This document shows positions 39,782 to 47,621 of a stretch of 64,000 nucleotides of DNA, piece by piece. This DNA comes from Streptomyces sp. NBC_00271. GTDB lineage: Bacteria > Actinomycetota > Actinomycetes > Streptomycetales > Streptomycetaceae. Location of the stretch: contig NZ_CP108070.1 of the NCBI RefSeq assembly GCF_036178845.1, positions 5,208,001-5,272,000 of the forward strand, given 5' to 3'. Numbering within the stretch: the first letter of the stretch is position 1; each line of letters starts with the position of its first letter. The notes beneath the pieces were generated by a model. The model had not been told where the DNA came from and did not search any database. It saw only the letters and a program-made list of their open reading frames with translations. Position numbers and translations under genes: made by a program.

Positions 39782-41473
39782 ATGGATACGGGCATGCATG
39801 CCCCCACATACCTCGCCGCAGGGCTCCGGCTCCCCACGAACGGGCTCGACTACACGATCCTCGGCATCTACTTCGTCGTCGTGCTCGGCATCGGTTTCGC
39901 CGCCAAGGCCTCGGTCAAAACCAGCCTCGACTTCTTCCTCTCCGGGCGGTCACTGCCCGCCTGGATCACCGGCCTCGCGTTCATCTCCGCCAACCTCGGC
40001 GCGACCGAGATCCTGGGGATGGCCGCGAACAGCGCGCAGTACGGCGTCTACACCGTGCACTGGTACTGGATCGGCGCGATCCCCGCCATGGTGTTCCTGG
40101 GTCTGGTGATGATGCCGTTCTACTACGGCTCGAAGGTCCGCTCGGTCCCGGAGTTCCTGCTCCTGCGCTTCGACAAGGCGGCGCACCTGCTGAGTTCGAT
40201 CCTGTTCGCCTTCGCGGCGATCCTGATCGCGGGCGTCAACCTGTACTCACTGGCGATCGTGGTCGAGGCGCTGCTCGGCTGGCCGCAGTGGGTGGCGATC
40301 GTGATCGCGGGGTTCTTCGTCCTGGCGTACATCACGCTCGGCGGCCTGTCCTCGGCGATCTACAACGAGGTGCTGCAGTTCTTCGTGATCCTCGCGGCCC
40401 TGATCCCCATCGCCGCGCTCGGTCTGAAGCGGGTCGGCGGCTGGGACGGTCTGACCCACTCGCTCGACAAGACGCACGGCAGTGACTTCACCACCGCCTG
40501 GGGCGGTACGGGCATCGGTCATGTGAACCCGCTGGGCGCGAACTGGCTGACCATCGTCCTCGGACTCGGCTTCGTCCTCTCCTTCGGCTACTGGACGACG
40601 AACTTCGCGGAGGTGCAGCGCGCGCTCTCGGCGAAGAACCTGTCGGCGGCCCAGCGCACCCCGCTCATCGCGGCGTTCCCCAAGATCTTCATCGTCTTCC
40701 TGGTGATGATCCCGGGCCTGGTGGCGGCGGTCCTGGTGCCCAGGATCGGCACGAACGGCTCGAACCTCCAGTACAACGACGCGGTCCCGTACCTGATGCA
40801 GGAACTGCTGCCGAACGGCGTGCTGGGCATCGCGGTGACGGGGCTCCTGGCGGCCTTCATGGCGGGCATGGCGGCCAACGTCTCGTCGTTCAACACGGTG
40901 TTCACGTCGGACATCTGGCGGCGGTACGTCGTGACCGACCGGGAGGACTCCTACTACGTCCGCTTCGGCCGCCTGATCACGGTGATCGGCGTCCTGGCGT
41001 CGATCGGCACGGCGTTCCTGGCGTCGTCCTTCTCCAACATCATGGCCTATCTGCAGACCCTCTTCTCCTTCTTCAACGTGCCGATGTTCGTGGCCTTCAT
41101 CGTCGGCATGTTCTGGAAGCGCGCGTCGGCGAAGTCGGGTTTCTGGGGCCTGTTGGCGGGCACGACGGCGGCGATGGTCAATTACTTCGTCATCTACAAG
41201 CAGGGGATCATCGCCATCCCCTCCGACCAGGGAGCCAACTTCGTCTCGGCGATCGCGGGCTTCGTGGCCGGCGCGGTGGTGATGGTCGCGGTCTCCCTCT
41301 TCACGGCACCCAAACCGGCGGAGGACCTCCAGGGCCTGGTCTACGGCACCGTCTCCCCCGGCATGGCCGAGCCGCCGGCCGTGGGCGACGACGCGTGGTA
41401 CCGCAGGCCGGCACTGCTGGGCTGGGGCGCGCTGATCCTGGCGGCGGCCTGCTACATCCCGTTCTCGTTCTGA
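39782..41473 (+). CDS. SSS-family sodium/sugar symporter, probably galactose
   Basis: 563 residues from the ATG at 39782; ATG 39794 is also possible, and neither has a strong ribosome binding site. It is a solute:sodium symporter with about 14 helices, of the SglT/vSGLT-like branch: LDFFLSGRSLPAWITGLAFI, ISANLGATEILGMAANSAQY, and VPEFLLLRFDKAAHLLSSIL. The ANLGATE segment includes the Na+-site region. Divergent placement from galT-galE-galK makes galactose the likely substrate. A small membrane protein follows in the same operon. Confidence 0.9.
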   Translation: MDTGMHAPTYLAAGLRLPTNGLDYTILGIYFVVVLGIGFAAKASVKTSLDFFLSGRSLPAWITGLAFISANLGATEILGMAANSAQYGVYTVHWYWIGAIPAMVFLGLVMMPFYYGSKVRSVPEFLLLRFDKAAHLLSSILFAFAAILIAGVNLYSLAIVVEALLGWPQWVAIVIAGFFVLAYITLGGLSSAIYNEVLQFFVILAALIPIAALGLKRVGGWDGLTHSLDKTHGSDFTTAWGGTGIGHVNPLGANWLTIVLGLGFVLSFGYWTTNFAEVQRALSAKNLSAAQRTPLIAAFPKIFIVFLVMIPGLVAAVLVPRIGTNGSNLQYNDAVPYLMQELLPNGVLGIAVTGLLAAFMAGMAANVSSFNTVFTSDIWRRYVVTDREDSYYVRFGRLITVIGVLASIGTAFLASSFSNIMAYLQTLFSFFNVPMFVAFIVGMFWKRASAKSGFWGLLAGTTAAMVNYFVIYKQGIIAIPSDQGANFVSAIAGFVAGAVVMVAVSLFTAPKPAEDLQGLVYGTVSPGMAEPPAVGDDAWYRRPALLGWGALILAAACYIPFSF

Positions 41474-41493
41474 CGCAGGAGGCCTGAGCAACC

Positions 41494-41802
41494 ATGTCCG
41501 ACCACTATTCGGACCGTGATGTCCAGCGCGAGGTCACGGAGCTGGAGCAGCAGTCCGCGACCGCGACCCGCCTCTTCGACATCCGCACCATCATCGGCGG
41601 CCTGTTCGTCGTCTACGGCGTCATCGTCACCCTCGCGGGCCTGACCGCCTCCAAGGCCGAACTCGCCAAGGCCCAGGGCGTCAACATCAACCTCTGGACC
41701 GGCCTCGGCATGCTCGCCCTCGGCATCTTCTTCCTGCTGTGGCTGTGGCTACGCCCGCTGGCACCGCCCGTGCCGTTGTCCGACGAGGAACGATCGCTCT
41801 AG
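41494..41802 (+). CDS. Small two-helix membrane protein linked to the symporter
   Basis: 102 residues, 20 nt after the symporter stop with AGGAGG upstream. A charged N-terminus (DVQREVTELEQQSATATRLF) precedes two helices (IIGGLFVVYGVIVTLAGLTA and WTGLGMLALGIFFLLWLWLR) and a short acidic tail. I do not know a function; its position recalls the small DUF-type partners of other SSS transporters in this window. Confidence 0.82.
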   Translation: MSDHYSDRDVQREVTELEQQSATATRLFDIRTIIGGLFVVYGVIVTLAGLTASKAELAKAQGVNINLWTGLGMLALGIFFLLWLWLRPLAPPVPLSDEERSL

Positions 41803-41809
41803 GTGGTCG

Positions 41810-41841
41810 CCCGTTCACAGTAGAGGGCAGCCCCGTTCACA
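41810..41841 (+). repeat. 22-nt-spaced direct repeat upstream of the secreted protein gene
   Basis: CCCGTTCACA occurs at 41810-41819 and 41832-41841, exactly 22 nt apart (two helical turns), in the 213-nt gap before the secreted protein gene. A TAGGAC box near 41920 may be the -10. The repeats could bind an activator. Confidence 0.4.
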
Positions 41842-42015
41842 TCATCTCCTCCACGCGCCTGTGACCTGCACCTTTCTTCCCGGCGAGGGCCTCGGCCGCC
41901 GTCACGACCCGGAGTGAATAGGACAAATGGAGTTGCCGGTGGCCACGCCGCGAGGCCTCCTGAACTCGGGGATACCTCCCCGGCTTCCTCACTCACACAC
42001 AAAGAAAGGCGTGGA

Positions 42016-42525
42016 ATGTTCCATTTCAAGCGCTTCGGATCCGCTGTCGCGTCGGCCGCGGCCCTGGCATCCCTGTCCCTGGTCATAGCCCCGGCGGCAA
42101 TGGCGGCTACGGACCCGCAGCCCGTCACGCCCATCGTCCAGGAGTCCAAGGGCCCGAAGCCCCCGAAGCCTCCGACGACGCCCCCGACGACCCCGCCGCT
42201 CTGCGCCACTCTGAGCGGTGAGCTCACCACGCACCTGCAGGCCGCCGCGACGGCTCTGGCCGCCACGCCGACGCCCAACGTCGCCGCGGCCCAGGCGGCA
42301 GTCTCCGCAGCCGGGGAAACGGTCGCACGGCTCCGCGCCGCCGGGTGCCTCCCGGAAGCGCCTCCGACGCAGCGGACCTGCGCGGCCCTCGCCGTGCAAC
42401 TGCAGGCGGACCTGAAGGTCCTCGCCGCCGCGCTGGCGGCCAACCCGCCCGTCCCGGCCAACATCACCGCGGCGCTGAACGCGGTGCTCGCCACCGACGC
42501 GCAGCTCTCCGCGGCGTGCACGTGA
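42016..42525 (+). CDS. Secreted protein with two Cys-bounded helical repeats
   Basis: 169 residues from the ATG at 42016, with AAAGGCG upstream. A Sec signal peptide (about 1-31: basic FKRF start, hydrophobic SAVASAAALASLSLVIAPAA, cleavage after AMA) is followed by a Pro/Lys linker (GPKPPKPPTTPPTTPP). Two similar units of about 48 residues come next, each opening with a Cys (CATLSGELTTHLQAAATALA; CAALAVQLQADLKVLAAALA) and closing with a Cys (AAGCLP; AACT). The units are Ala-rich helices presumably pinned by disulfides. I do not recognise the family; a secreted structural or developmental protein is possible. An intrinsic terminator follows. Confidence 0.78.
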   Translation: MFHFKRFGSAVASAAALASLSLVIAPAAMAATDPQPVTPIVQESKGPKPPKPPTTPPTTPPLCATLSGELTTHLQAAATALAATPTPNVAAAQAAVSAAGETVARLRAAGCLPEAPPTQRTCAALAVQLQADLKVLAAALAANPPVPANITAALNAVLATDAQLSAACT

Positions 42526-42596
42526 CCGGTCGTTCACCGTGCACCGTGTCGGTGACTCACACGGTTGACATCGCGGTCTGAGCGTGTGGCGTCGTG

Positions 42597-42640
42597 GCGT
42601 TGGGTTCGGCGGTACTTCACCGTCGAACCCAACGCTTTTT
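42597..42640 (+). terminator. Intrinsic terminator of the secreted protein gene
   Basis: Perfect 12-bp stem GCGTTGGGTTCG / CGAACCCAACGC, with further pairing GGCGGT/ACCGTC inside, followed by TTTTT (42636-42640). Confidence 0.88.
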
Positions 42641-42678
42641 GGGCACTCGATCGACCCGCCACACCCTCGACAGGGTGA

Positions 42679-43386
42679 CTACGTGGGCCGAGGGTCTTGC
42701 GTACTCCCCAGCACCGCCGTCACCGGCCCCGCCCGGTCCAGCAGCCCCGTCCGCGCGGCCAGGGCGGCCGCCTCCAGCCGCGACCCCACCCCCAGCTTCA
42801 TCAGCACCCGCTGGACATGGGTCCTGGCGGTCGACGGGGCTATCCCCATACCGGCCGCGATGAGCCTCGTGTCCTCCCCGTCCGCGACCCTCACCAGGAC
42901 CTCCACCTCGCGTGGGGTGAGCATCTGCAGGAGCCGCTGGCCCTCGTCGTCCGGTTGGGCGGCGGGGTTCAGCAGCTCGCTGAAGGCGCCCTGGAGCAGG
43001 GCGGGGGCGACCGCCGCCTCACCCGCCCTCGCCTTCATGATGGCGCGCTCGACTCCCTCTATCCGCTCGTCGTGGCGTACGTAGCCCGACGCGCCCGCGG
43101 CGAACGCGGCGGCGATGCCGCGCGGGTTCGGGACCGGCCCCAGAACCAGGACCGCCACCTGCGGACGCTCCCGCTTGATCCTGATCACCGGGTCGAAGAT
43201 TCCCGGCTCGGCGGGTGTCGCCGTGCCGATCAGGCACACCTCCGGTGCCCTGGTGATCACCAGCTCCGCCGCTCCCGCGGCGGGCGCCGCCGCGGCAAGC
43301 ACCCGGTGCCCCCGCAGTTTCAACGCCGAGGCCAACGCCTCGGCGAGCAGTCGGTGGTCGTCGACCACCATGAGCCGCACTCCCAT
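42679..43386 (-). CDS. LuxR-type regulator with degenerate receiver domain
   Basis: 235 residues from the ATG at 43386, with GGGGGG upstream. The overall layout is NarL-like: receiver (1-120) plus LuxR HTH (about 160-220, with LTPREVEVLVRVADGEDTRL and IAPSTARTHVQRVLMKLGVG). The first acidic pair is present (Asp9/Asp10, VVDDHRLL). The phospho-acceptor Asp is replaced by Gly54 (EVCLIGTATP), the beta-4 Ser/Thr position is Gly83, and the conserved Lys is His105 (GYVRHDE). It therefore probably cannot be phosphorylated in the normal way and may respond to a ligand or act constitutively. No kinase is adjacent. Confidence 0.88.
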   Translation of the reverse strand: MGVRLMVVDDHRLLAEALASALKLRGHRVLAAAAPAAGAAELVITRAPEVCLIGTATPAEPGIFDPVIRIKRERPQVAVLVLGPVPNPRGIAAAFAAGASGYVRHDERIEGVERAIMKARAGEAAVAPALLQGAFSELLNPAAQPDDEGQRLLQMLTPREVEVLVRVADGEDTRLIAAGMGIAPSTARTHVQRVLMKLGVGSRLEAAALAARTGLLDRAGPVTAVLGSTQDPRPT

Positions 43387-43564
43387 CGAGCAACCCCCCA
43401 GTCCCCCCAAGCATCCCCACTGGTTCCCCGTGGATTAGGAGCCCCCCGGCTCTCCATCCCCCGGAAGCTACACGCTTGTTCGACGTTGCGCTTCCCCTAC
43501 TGGTGAGAAGTGCCCCGGAATATCGAAATTCCTCGCATTCGGGAGTGATGAGGGGTAAGCGAAC

Positions 43565-43592
43565 GGCCCCGTCCCTGAGCTGGGACGGGGCC
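43565..43592 (-). terminator. Hairpin terminator after the PQQ-propeller genes
   Basis: 11-bp stem GGCCCCGTCCC / GGGACGGGGCC with loop TGAGCT, 20 nt past the stop of the 43612-45414 gene in the minus direction. The flanking region 43387-43564 is the upstream region of the response regulator; it contains a small GGAAT-ATCGAA-ATTCC hairpin and no gene. Confidence 0.75.
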
Positions 43593-43611
43593 ATGGTCAA
43601 AAGAAGTTGAC

Positions 43612-45414
43612 CTACTGCGTGCCGAACGCGATCGCCAGGTACTCCTTCTGGGAGGTGCTGTACGGCTTGTGGGCGTAGATCGCGGACATATACAGGTGGC
43701 CCTCGCTGTAAAGGATCTCGGCGTAGTCCGGGAGCATGCTCGTCTCCGCGTCGCGGATCGCCTCGGTCGCCGGGTTCTCCAGGAGCTTGGTCTCCTTGAA
43801 GGAGGTGCCGTCGATGCTCACGATCTGACCGCCCTTGTCGTAGGGCGGACGCTTGTACGCGAGGAGGTTGCCGCCGTCCATGCGCAGCGGGGAGATGTCG
43901 TAGCCGTCGCCCGCGTCCGCACGCTGGCCGGTCTGCTTGCCGGTGCCCAGGTCGAAGGCGACGATCTCGTTGATCCGGCCGGACTGGCCGCCGTCGTGCT
44001 GCTCGGTCGGGATGTAGAGCCTGTCGTTGCCGACCACCAGTTTCGCGCAGCCCTCGATCCTGGTGATGCCGTCGCACTTGGCGGCGTAGGTCTTGCCCGG
44101 CGCGGAGATCCTGGTGCGCAGCCGGCCGGTCTTGTTGTCGATGGAGAAGAAGTCCGAGATGCCGCTGCCGTCACCGGCGGAGTCGCCGACGTCGGCGGCC
44201 ACGACCAGCGGGTCGGTCGACACGACGCTCGCGTACTCGATGCCGGGCGACATCTTGTACTCCGAGATCACCTTCCCGGACGTCGGGTCGATGGTCTGGA
44301 TGTGCAACTGCCGCGTACTGCCGTACTCGCCGCACTTGCGGACCGCGACCAGCTTGTCGCCGCCGCCGTACCCGGCGTCGTAGCAGCTGTCCGTGGGCTT
44401 GGGTGCCCACAGCGCCTTGCCGGTGGAGATGTCGAACGCGGCGCCACCGCTGGTGCTGCCCACGGCGACGGTGTTCGCGCTGGTGGTGACGTTGTTGAGG
44501 CTGATCTTCTGGTCACCGGACTTGACCGACTTCGTCCACAGCAGCTTGCCCGCGGCGAGGTCGAGGGCGGAGACCTCGCTGCAGCCGTGGGAAGGCTTCG
44601 CCTTGGTCGGCATGGCGGGCTCGTAGACGATCGCGGTCCGGCCGGCGTCGGTGGTGTGGCGGCTGGCGGTGCACACCGGGCCGGGGAGTTTGATCGTCCA
44701 GGCCTTGGCGCCGGAGTCGGGGTCGTAGCCATTGATCTCGGCGTCGCCGCTCTTGGCGTACACCTTGTCGGTGAGCCAGGAGCCGACGGTGGACACGCTG
44801 GTCTCGGCGGGCACGGCGGGCGCGGGGACCTGGAAGAGGACCTTGGAGCCGGTGTTGGCGGGGACCTTCTCCTTGCCGGTGGAACCGGTGGTCTTGTCGC
44901 CGCCCGAGCCGCCCTTGCCTCCAGTGCCGCCGCTCGTACCGGAGGAGTTGTTCTTGCTGTCGTCCTTGCCGGAGCTCGCGTACCAGACCCCGCCGCCGAT
45001 GATCAGCGCGACGGCCACGACGGCCGCCACGATGATGACCACCTGGCTGTTCGGCTTCCGCCCGCCGCCCCCGCCCTGGGGAACCTGCGGCTGCATCGGG
45101 TAGGTCGGCGGCTGCTGCGGATAGCCGTAGCCGTACGGGGGTCCCGGGGGCTGCGCGGGCTGCTGGCCGGGGTAGCCGTAGCCCGGCTGGGCCGGGGGCC
45201 CCGGCGGGGGTGCCTGCTGCGGGTAGCCGTAACCGGGACCCTGCGGAGGCTGCGGGGCGCCGAACCCACCCGGCGGCGGAGCCTGCGGCGCACCGAACCC
45301 ACCCGGCGGCGGAGCCTGCGGCGCACCGAACCCACCCGGCGGAGGGTCCTGCGGCGCGCCGAAGCCATCCTGTGGCGGCTGGTTCGGCGGTGGTGGGGGC
45401 GGCGGCTGGCTCAT
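43612..45414 (-). CDS. Membrane-anchored PQQ-type beta-propeller protein
   Basis: 600 residues. The N-terminal 125 residues are Pro/Gly/Gln-rich with repeated GGFGAPQAPPP units. A single helix (VVIIVAAVVAVALIIGGGVW, about 126-146) anchors the rest outside the cell. After a Gly/Ser/Lys linker, residues about 190-600 form a PQQ/WD-like beta-propeller with repeated blades (INGYDPDSGAKAWTIKLPGP, SALDLAAGKLLWTKS, FDISTGKALWAP). No catalytic residues of quinoprotein dehydrogenases are evident, so a binding or scaffold role outside the membrane is likely. It is paralogous to the gene at 45506, 91 nt upstream. Confidence 0.85.
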   Translation of the reverse strand: MSQPPPPPPPNQPPQDGFGAPQDPPPGGFGAPQAPPPGGFGAPQAPPPGGFGAPQPPQGPGYGYPQQAPPPGPPAQPGYGYPGQQPAQPPGPPYGYGYPQQPPTYPMQPQVPQGGGGGRKPNSQVVIIVAAVVAVALIIGGGVWYASSGKDDSKNNSSGTSGGTGGKGGSGGDKTTGSTGKEKVPANTGSKVLFQVPAPAVPAETSVSTVGSWLTDKVYAKSGDAEINGYDPDSGAKAWTIKLPGPVCTASRHTTDAGRTAIVYEPAMPTKAKPSHGCSEVSALDLAAGKLLWTKSVKSGDQKISLNNVTTSANTVAVGSTSGGAAFDISTGKALWAPKPTDSCYDAGYGGGDKLVAVRKCGEYGSTRQLHIQTIDPTSGKVISEYKMSPGIEYASVVSTDPLVVAADVGDSAGDGSGISDFFSIDNKTGRLRTRISAPGKTYAAKCDGITRIEGCAKLVVGNDRLYIPTEQHDGGQSGRINEIVAFDLGTGKQTGQRADAGDGYDISPLRMDGGNLLAYKRPPYDKGGQIVSIDGTSFKETKLLENPATEAIRDAETSMLPDYAEILYSEGHLYMSAIYAHKPYSTSQKEYLAIAFGTQ

Positions 45415-45505
45415 GACGTGTCTACCTCGGATGCGGATGCGTTGGGGACGGAGATGCGCGAGACGAAGAAGGTGGCGAACGGGGCGAAGGTGGCGTGAGC
45501 GTCCG

Positions 45506-47383
45506 TCACTTGCCGTAGGCCAGCATCAACTTCTCCTTCGACTGGTCGTTGCCCGTCAGCCGGGTGGTGGAGATGTAGAAGCGCCCGTCCACGTAGTCGA
45601 CCGCCTTCGAGAAGAAGCCGTTCTCCACCGACGCCGTGCCCTGCGGGTTCTGCAGCAGCTTGGTGGTCTTGTGGCTGCTTCCGGTAGTGGGGATCGACAC
45701 GATCTGCCCACCGGCGTCGTACGACGGCTCGACGTACGCGATCAGCCGCGTGCCGTCCATCTTCAGCGGCAGCATCGACTCGGCGGCCGGAGACTTGACG
45801 CGCCACTTCTCCTTGCCGGTCGACAGGTCGAAGGCGACGATCTCGTTGGCGCCGCTCTTCGCGTCGGTCGGCAGATAGAGCGTGTTCGCGTCGGCGGCGG
45901 TGCCGAAACAGCCCGTCAGGTCGCGGTCGAGGATGGCGAAACCGCACTCGGGCCTGAAGGCGTCGCTGCTCTTGAGCTGCGAGCGGACGGCACCGTTGTC
46001 CTTGAACGTGGTGACGTTGACCTTCTTCTGGTCCTTGTTGGTCATGTAGATGACGACGGGGTCGGCGGAGTACGTGCGCTCGACCGTCCAGCCCTTGGGT
46101 ATCTTCGTGGTCCACTTGGCCTTGCCGGTGGCCGGGTCCAGCTGCTGCACCTCGTCGTGCTCGGTGTCGGTGGCGGCACCGCAGGAGGCGACGGACAGCA
46201 GCTTGGCGCCGCCCGCGAACGCGGCCGGGTAGCAGGCCTGGCCGTAGTTCTTCTTGTCCCAGAGCTTCTTGCCGCTGGTGATGTCGTACGCCGTGCCGGA
46301 CTGCGAGCGACCGACCATCAGCGTCTTGCCGGTGACCGACAGTTCGATGGTGAGCGTGCTGTCGAAGAGCGCTCCGTCGGCGACCTTGCCGCTCCAGCCC
46401 TTGGCCCCGGAGTCGAGGTCTATCTGCTGGAGCTGGTTGCACTTGGCGTTGTCGCCGGCACCGCTCTTGTACGCCACGACGACCTTGTCGTCGGACGTCT
46501 TCTGCGGGGTGACCGCGCAGATCGGCTGCGGGAACGTGATCGGGTCCCAACTGGGCTTGCCGTCCCCGACGTTGTACGCGAACACCTGCGTGTACGCGGC
46601 CTTCACCGCCGCCTTGTCGGTGATCCACAGGCCGGGGGCGTCGGCGCCGGAACCGGGCGCGTCGGGCGCCTGCTTGTACCAGAGCACCTTCGCCTCACCG
46701 GCCTGGCGGCCCGCGTTGAGGTTCTCGGGGTCCCCGCCACCGTTGCCGCTGCCGTCACCGGGGTTGACCGGATCGGCGGAAGAGGAGGCCTTCCCGCCCT
46801 TGCTGTCCTGGGCGACCGGCTTCTTGCCGTCGTCGCCGCCCCCGCCGCTGACGGCCCAGACCGTCCCGCCGACGGCGAGCAGCGCGGCCACGGCGGCGCC
46901 GACGACCATGGCCGGGCGGCCCTTGAAGGGACTATTGGAACCACCGGGAGGAGGCGGAAGGGTACCCGGGCCGCCGGGGCCGCCGGGATACTGCGCCTGG
47001 CCCGGGTAGCCGTACCCGGACCCATATCCGGGCTGCTGACCGTATGCGGGCTGCTGACCGTACGGGCCGGGCTGCGCGTACGGGCCGGGCTGGGCGTACG
47101 GCCCCGGCTGCTGCGGCGGTTGTGCGTACGGGCCCGTCGGCTGCTGTGGCGGTTGTGCGTACGGGCCGGGTTGGGCGTAGGGCCCGGGCTGCTGCGGATA
47201 TCCGTAACCGGGTGCCGGCGGACCGGCGGGCGGAGGAGGCGTGCCCTGGGGCGTGTTGGGGGGTGCGCCGAACCCTCCCTGCGCCGGTGCCGCCGGTGGA
47301 ACCGGTGGCGTCGACGGCGTCGGTGGCTGGTCCTGCGGTGCTCCGAAGCCACCCTGCGGCGGCTCACTCGGCGGCTGACTCAT
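45506..47383 (-). CDS. Membrane-anchored PQQ-type beta-propeller protein (paralogue)
   Basis: 625 residues with the same plan as its downstream neighbour. The Pro/Gly/Tyr/Gln-rich N-terminus of about 150 residues has repeated GPYAQP units. A helix near 155-175 (AMVVGAAVAALLAVGGTVWA) is followed by a Ser/Gly/Asp linker and a beta-propeller of PQQ-like blades (QLDPATGKAKWTTKIPKGWT, FDLSTGKEKWRVKSPAA). The tandem arrangement and shared architecture indicate a local duplication followed by divergence. Upstream lie two 11-bp direct repeats. Similar propellers form the outer sensor part of some actinobacterial Ser/Thr kinases, but no kinase domain is present here. Confidence 0.85.
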   Translation of the reverse strand: MSQPPSEPPQGGFGAPQDQPPTPSTPPVPPAAPAQGGFGAPPNTPQGTPPPPAGPPAPGYGYPQQPGPYAQPGPYAQPPQQPTGPYAQPPQQPGPYAQPGPYAQPGPYGQQPAYGQQPGYGSGYGYPGQAQYPGGPGGPGTLPPPPGGSNSPFKGRPAMVVGAAVAALLAVGGTVWAVSGGGGDDGKKPVAQDSKGGKASSSADPVNPGDGSGNGGGDPENLNAGRQAGEAKVLWYKQAPDAPGSGADAPGLWITDKAAVKAAYTQVFAYNVGDGKPSWDPITFPQPICAVTPQKTSDDKVVVAYKSGAGDNAKCNQLQQIDLDSGAKGWSGKVADGALFDSTLTIELSVTGKTLMVGRSQSGTAYDITSGKKLWDKKNYGQACYPAAFAGGAKLLSVASCGAATDTEHDEVQQLDPATGKAKWTTKIPKGWTVERTYSADPVVIYMTNKDQKKVNVTTFKDNGAVRSQLKSSDAFRPECGFAILDRDLTGCFGTAADANTLYLPTDAKSGANEIVAFDLSTGKEKWRVKSPAAESMLPLKMDGTRLIAYVEPSYDAGGQIVSIPTTGSSHKTTKLLQNPQGTASVENGFFSKAVDYVDGRFYISTTRLTGNDQSKEKLMLAYGK

Positions 47384-47462
47384 CAGCGCGTTCCCCCTAG
47401 TTCACTGATGTGGCGCCCCACCGGCGGCGCGGTCGGCGGCGCCGATTTCGCGCCACACCGGT

Positions 47463-47484
47463 GGTTCTCAGACTGTTCTCAGAC
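47463..47484 (-). promoter_or_regulatory. Two 11-bp direct repeats upstream of the PQQ genes
   Basis: On the minus strand GTCTGAGAACA (47484-47474) is followed at once by GTCTGAGAACC (47473-47463), 80-100 nt before the PQQ gene start. Tandem 11-bp spacing is one helical turn, typical of activator sites. A weak promoter (TTGTTC near 47515, TAGAAA near 47496) precedes it. Confidence 0.4.
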
Positions 47485-47518
47485 GGACCTTTCTATCACT
47501 CTGGAGACCGCGAACAAG

Positions 47519-47557
47519 GGGCCGGTACTCCCCCTGTTCCCAAGGGAGGACCGGCCC
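47519..47557 (-). terminator. Hairpin downstream of the ABC-F gene
   Basis: GGGCCGGT (47519-47526) pairs with ACCGGCCC (47550-47557), with further inner CTCCC/GGGAG pairing, 65 nt after the ABC-F stop in the minus direction. Confidence 0.6.
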
Positions 47558-47621
47558 GTGATGCCCTCGTTATGCGCCTTCACGCCCCCTTCACGGGACG
47601 CGCGCGCCACCTGCCAGGGGC

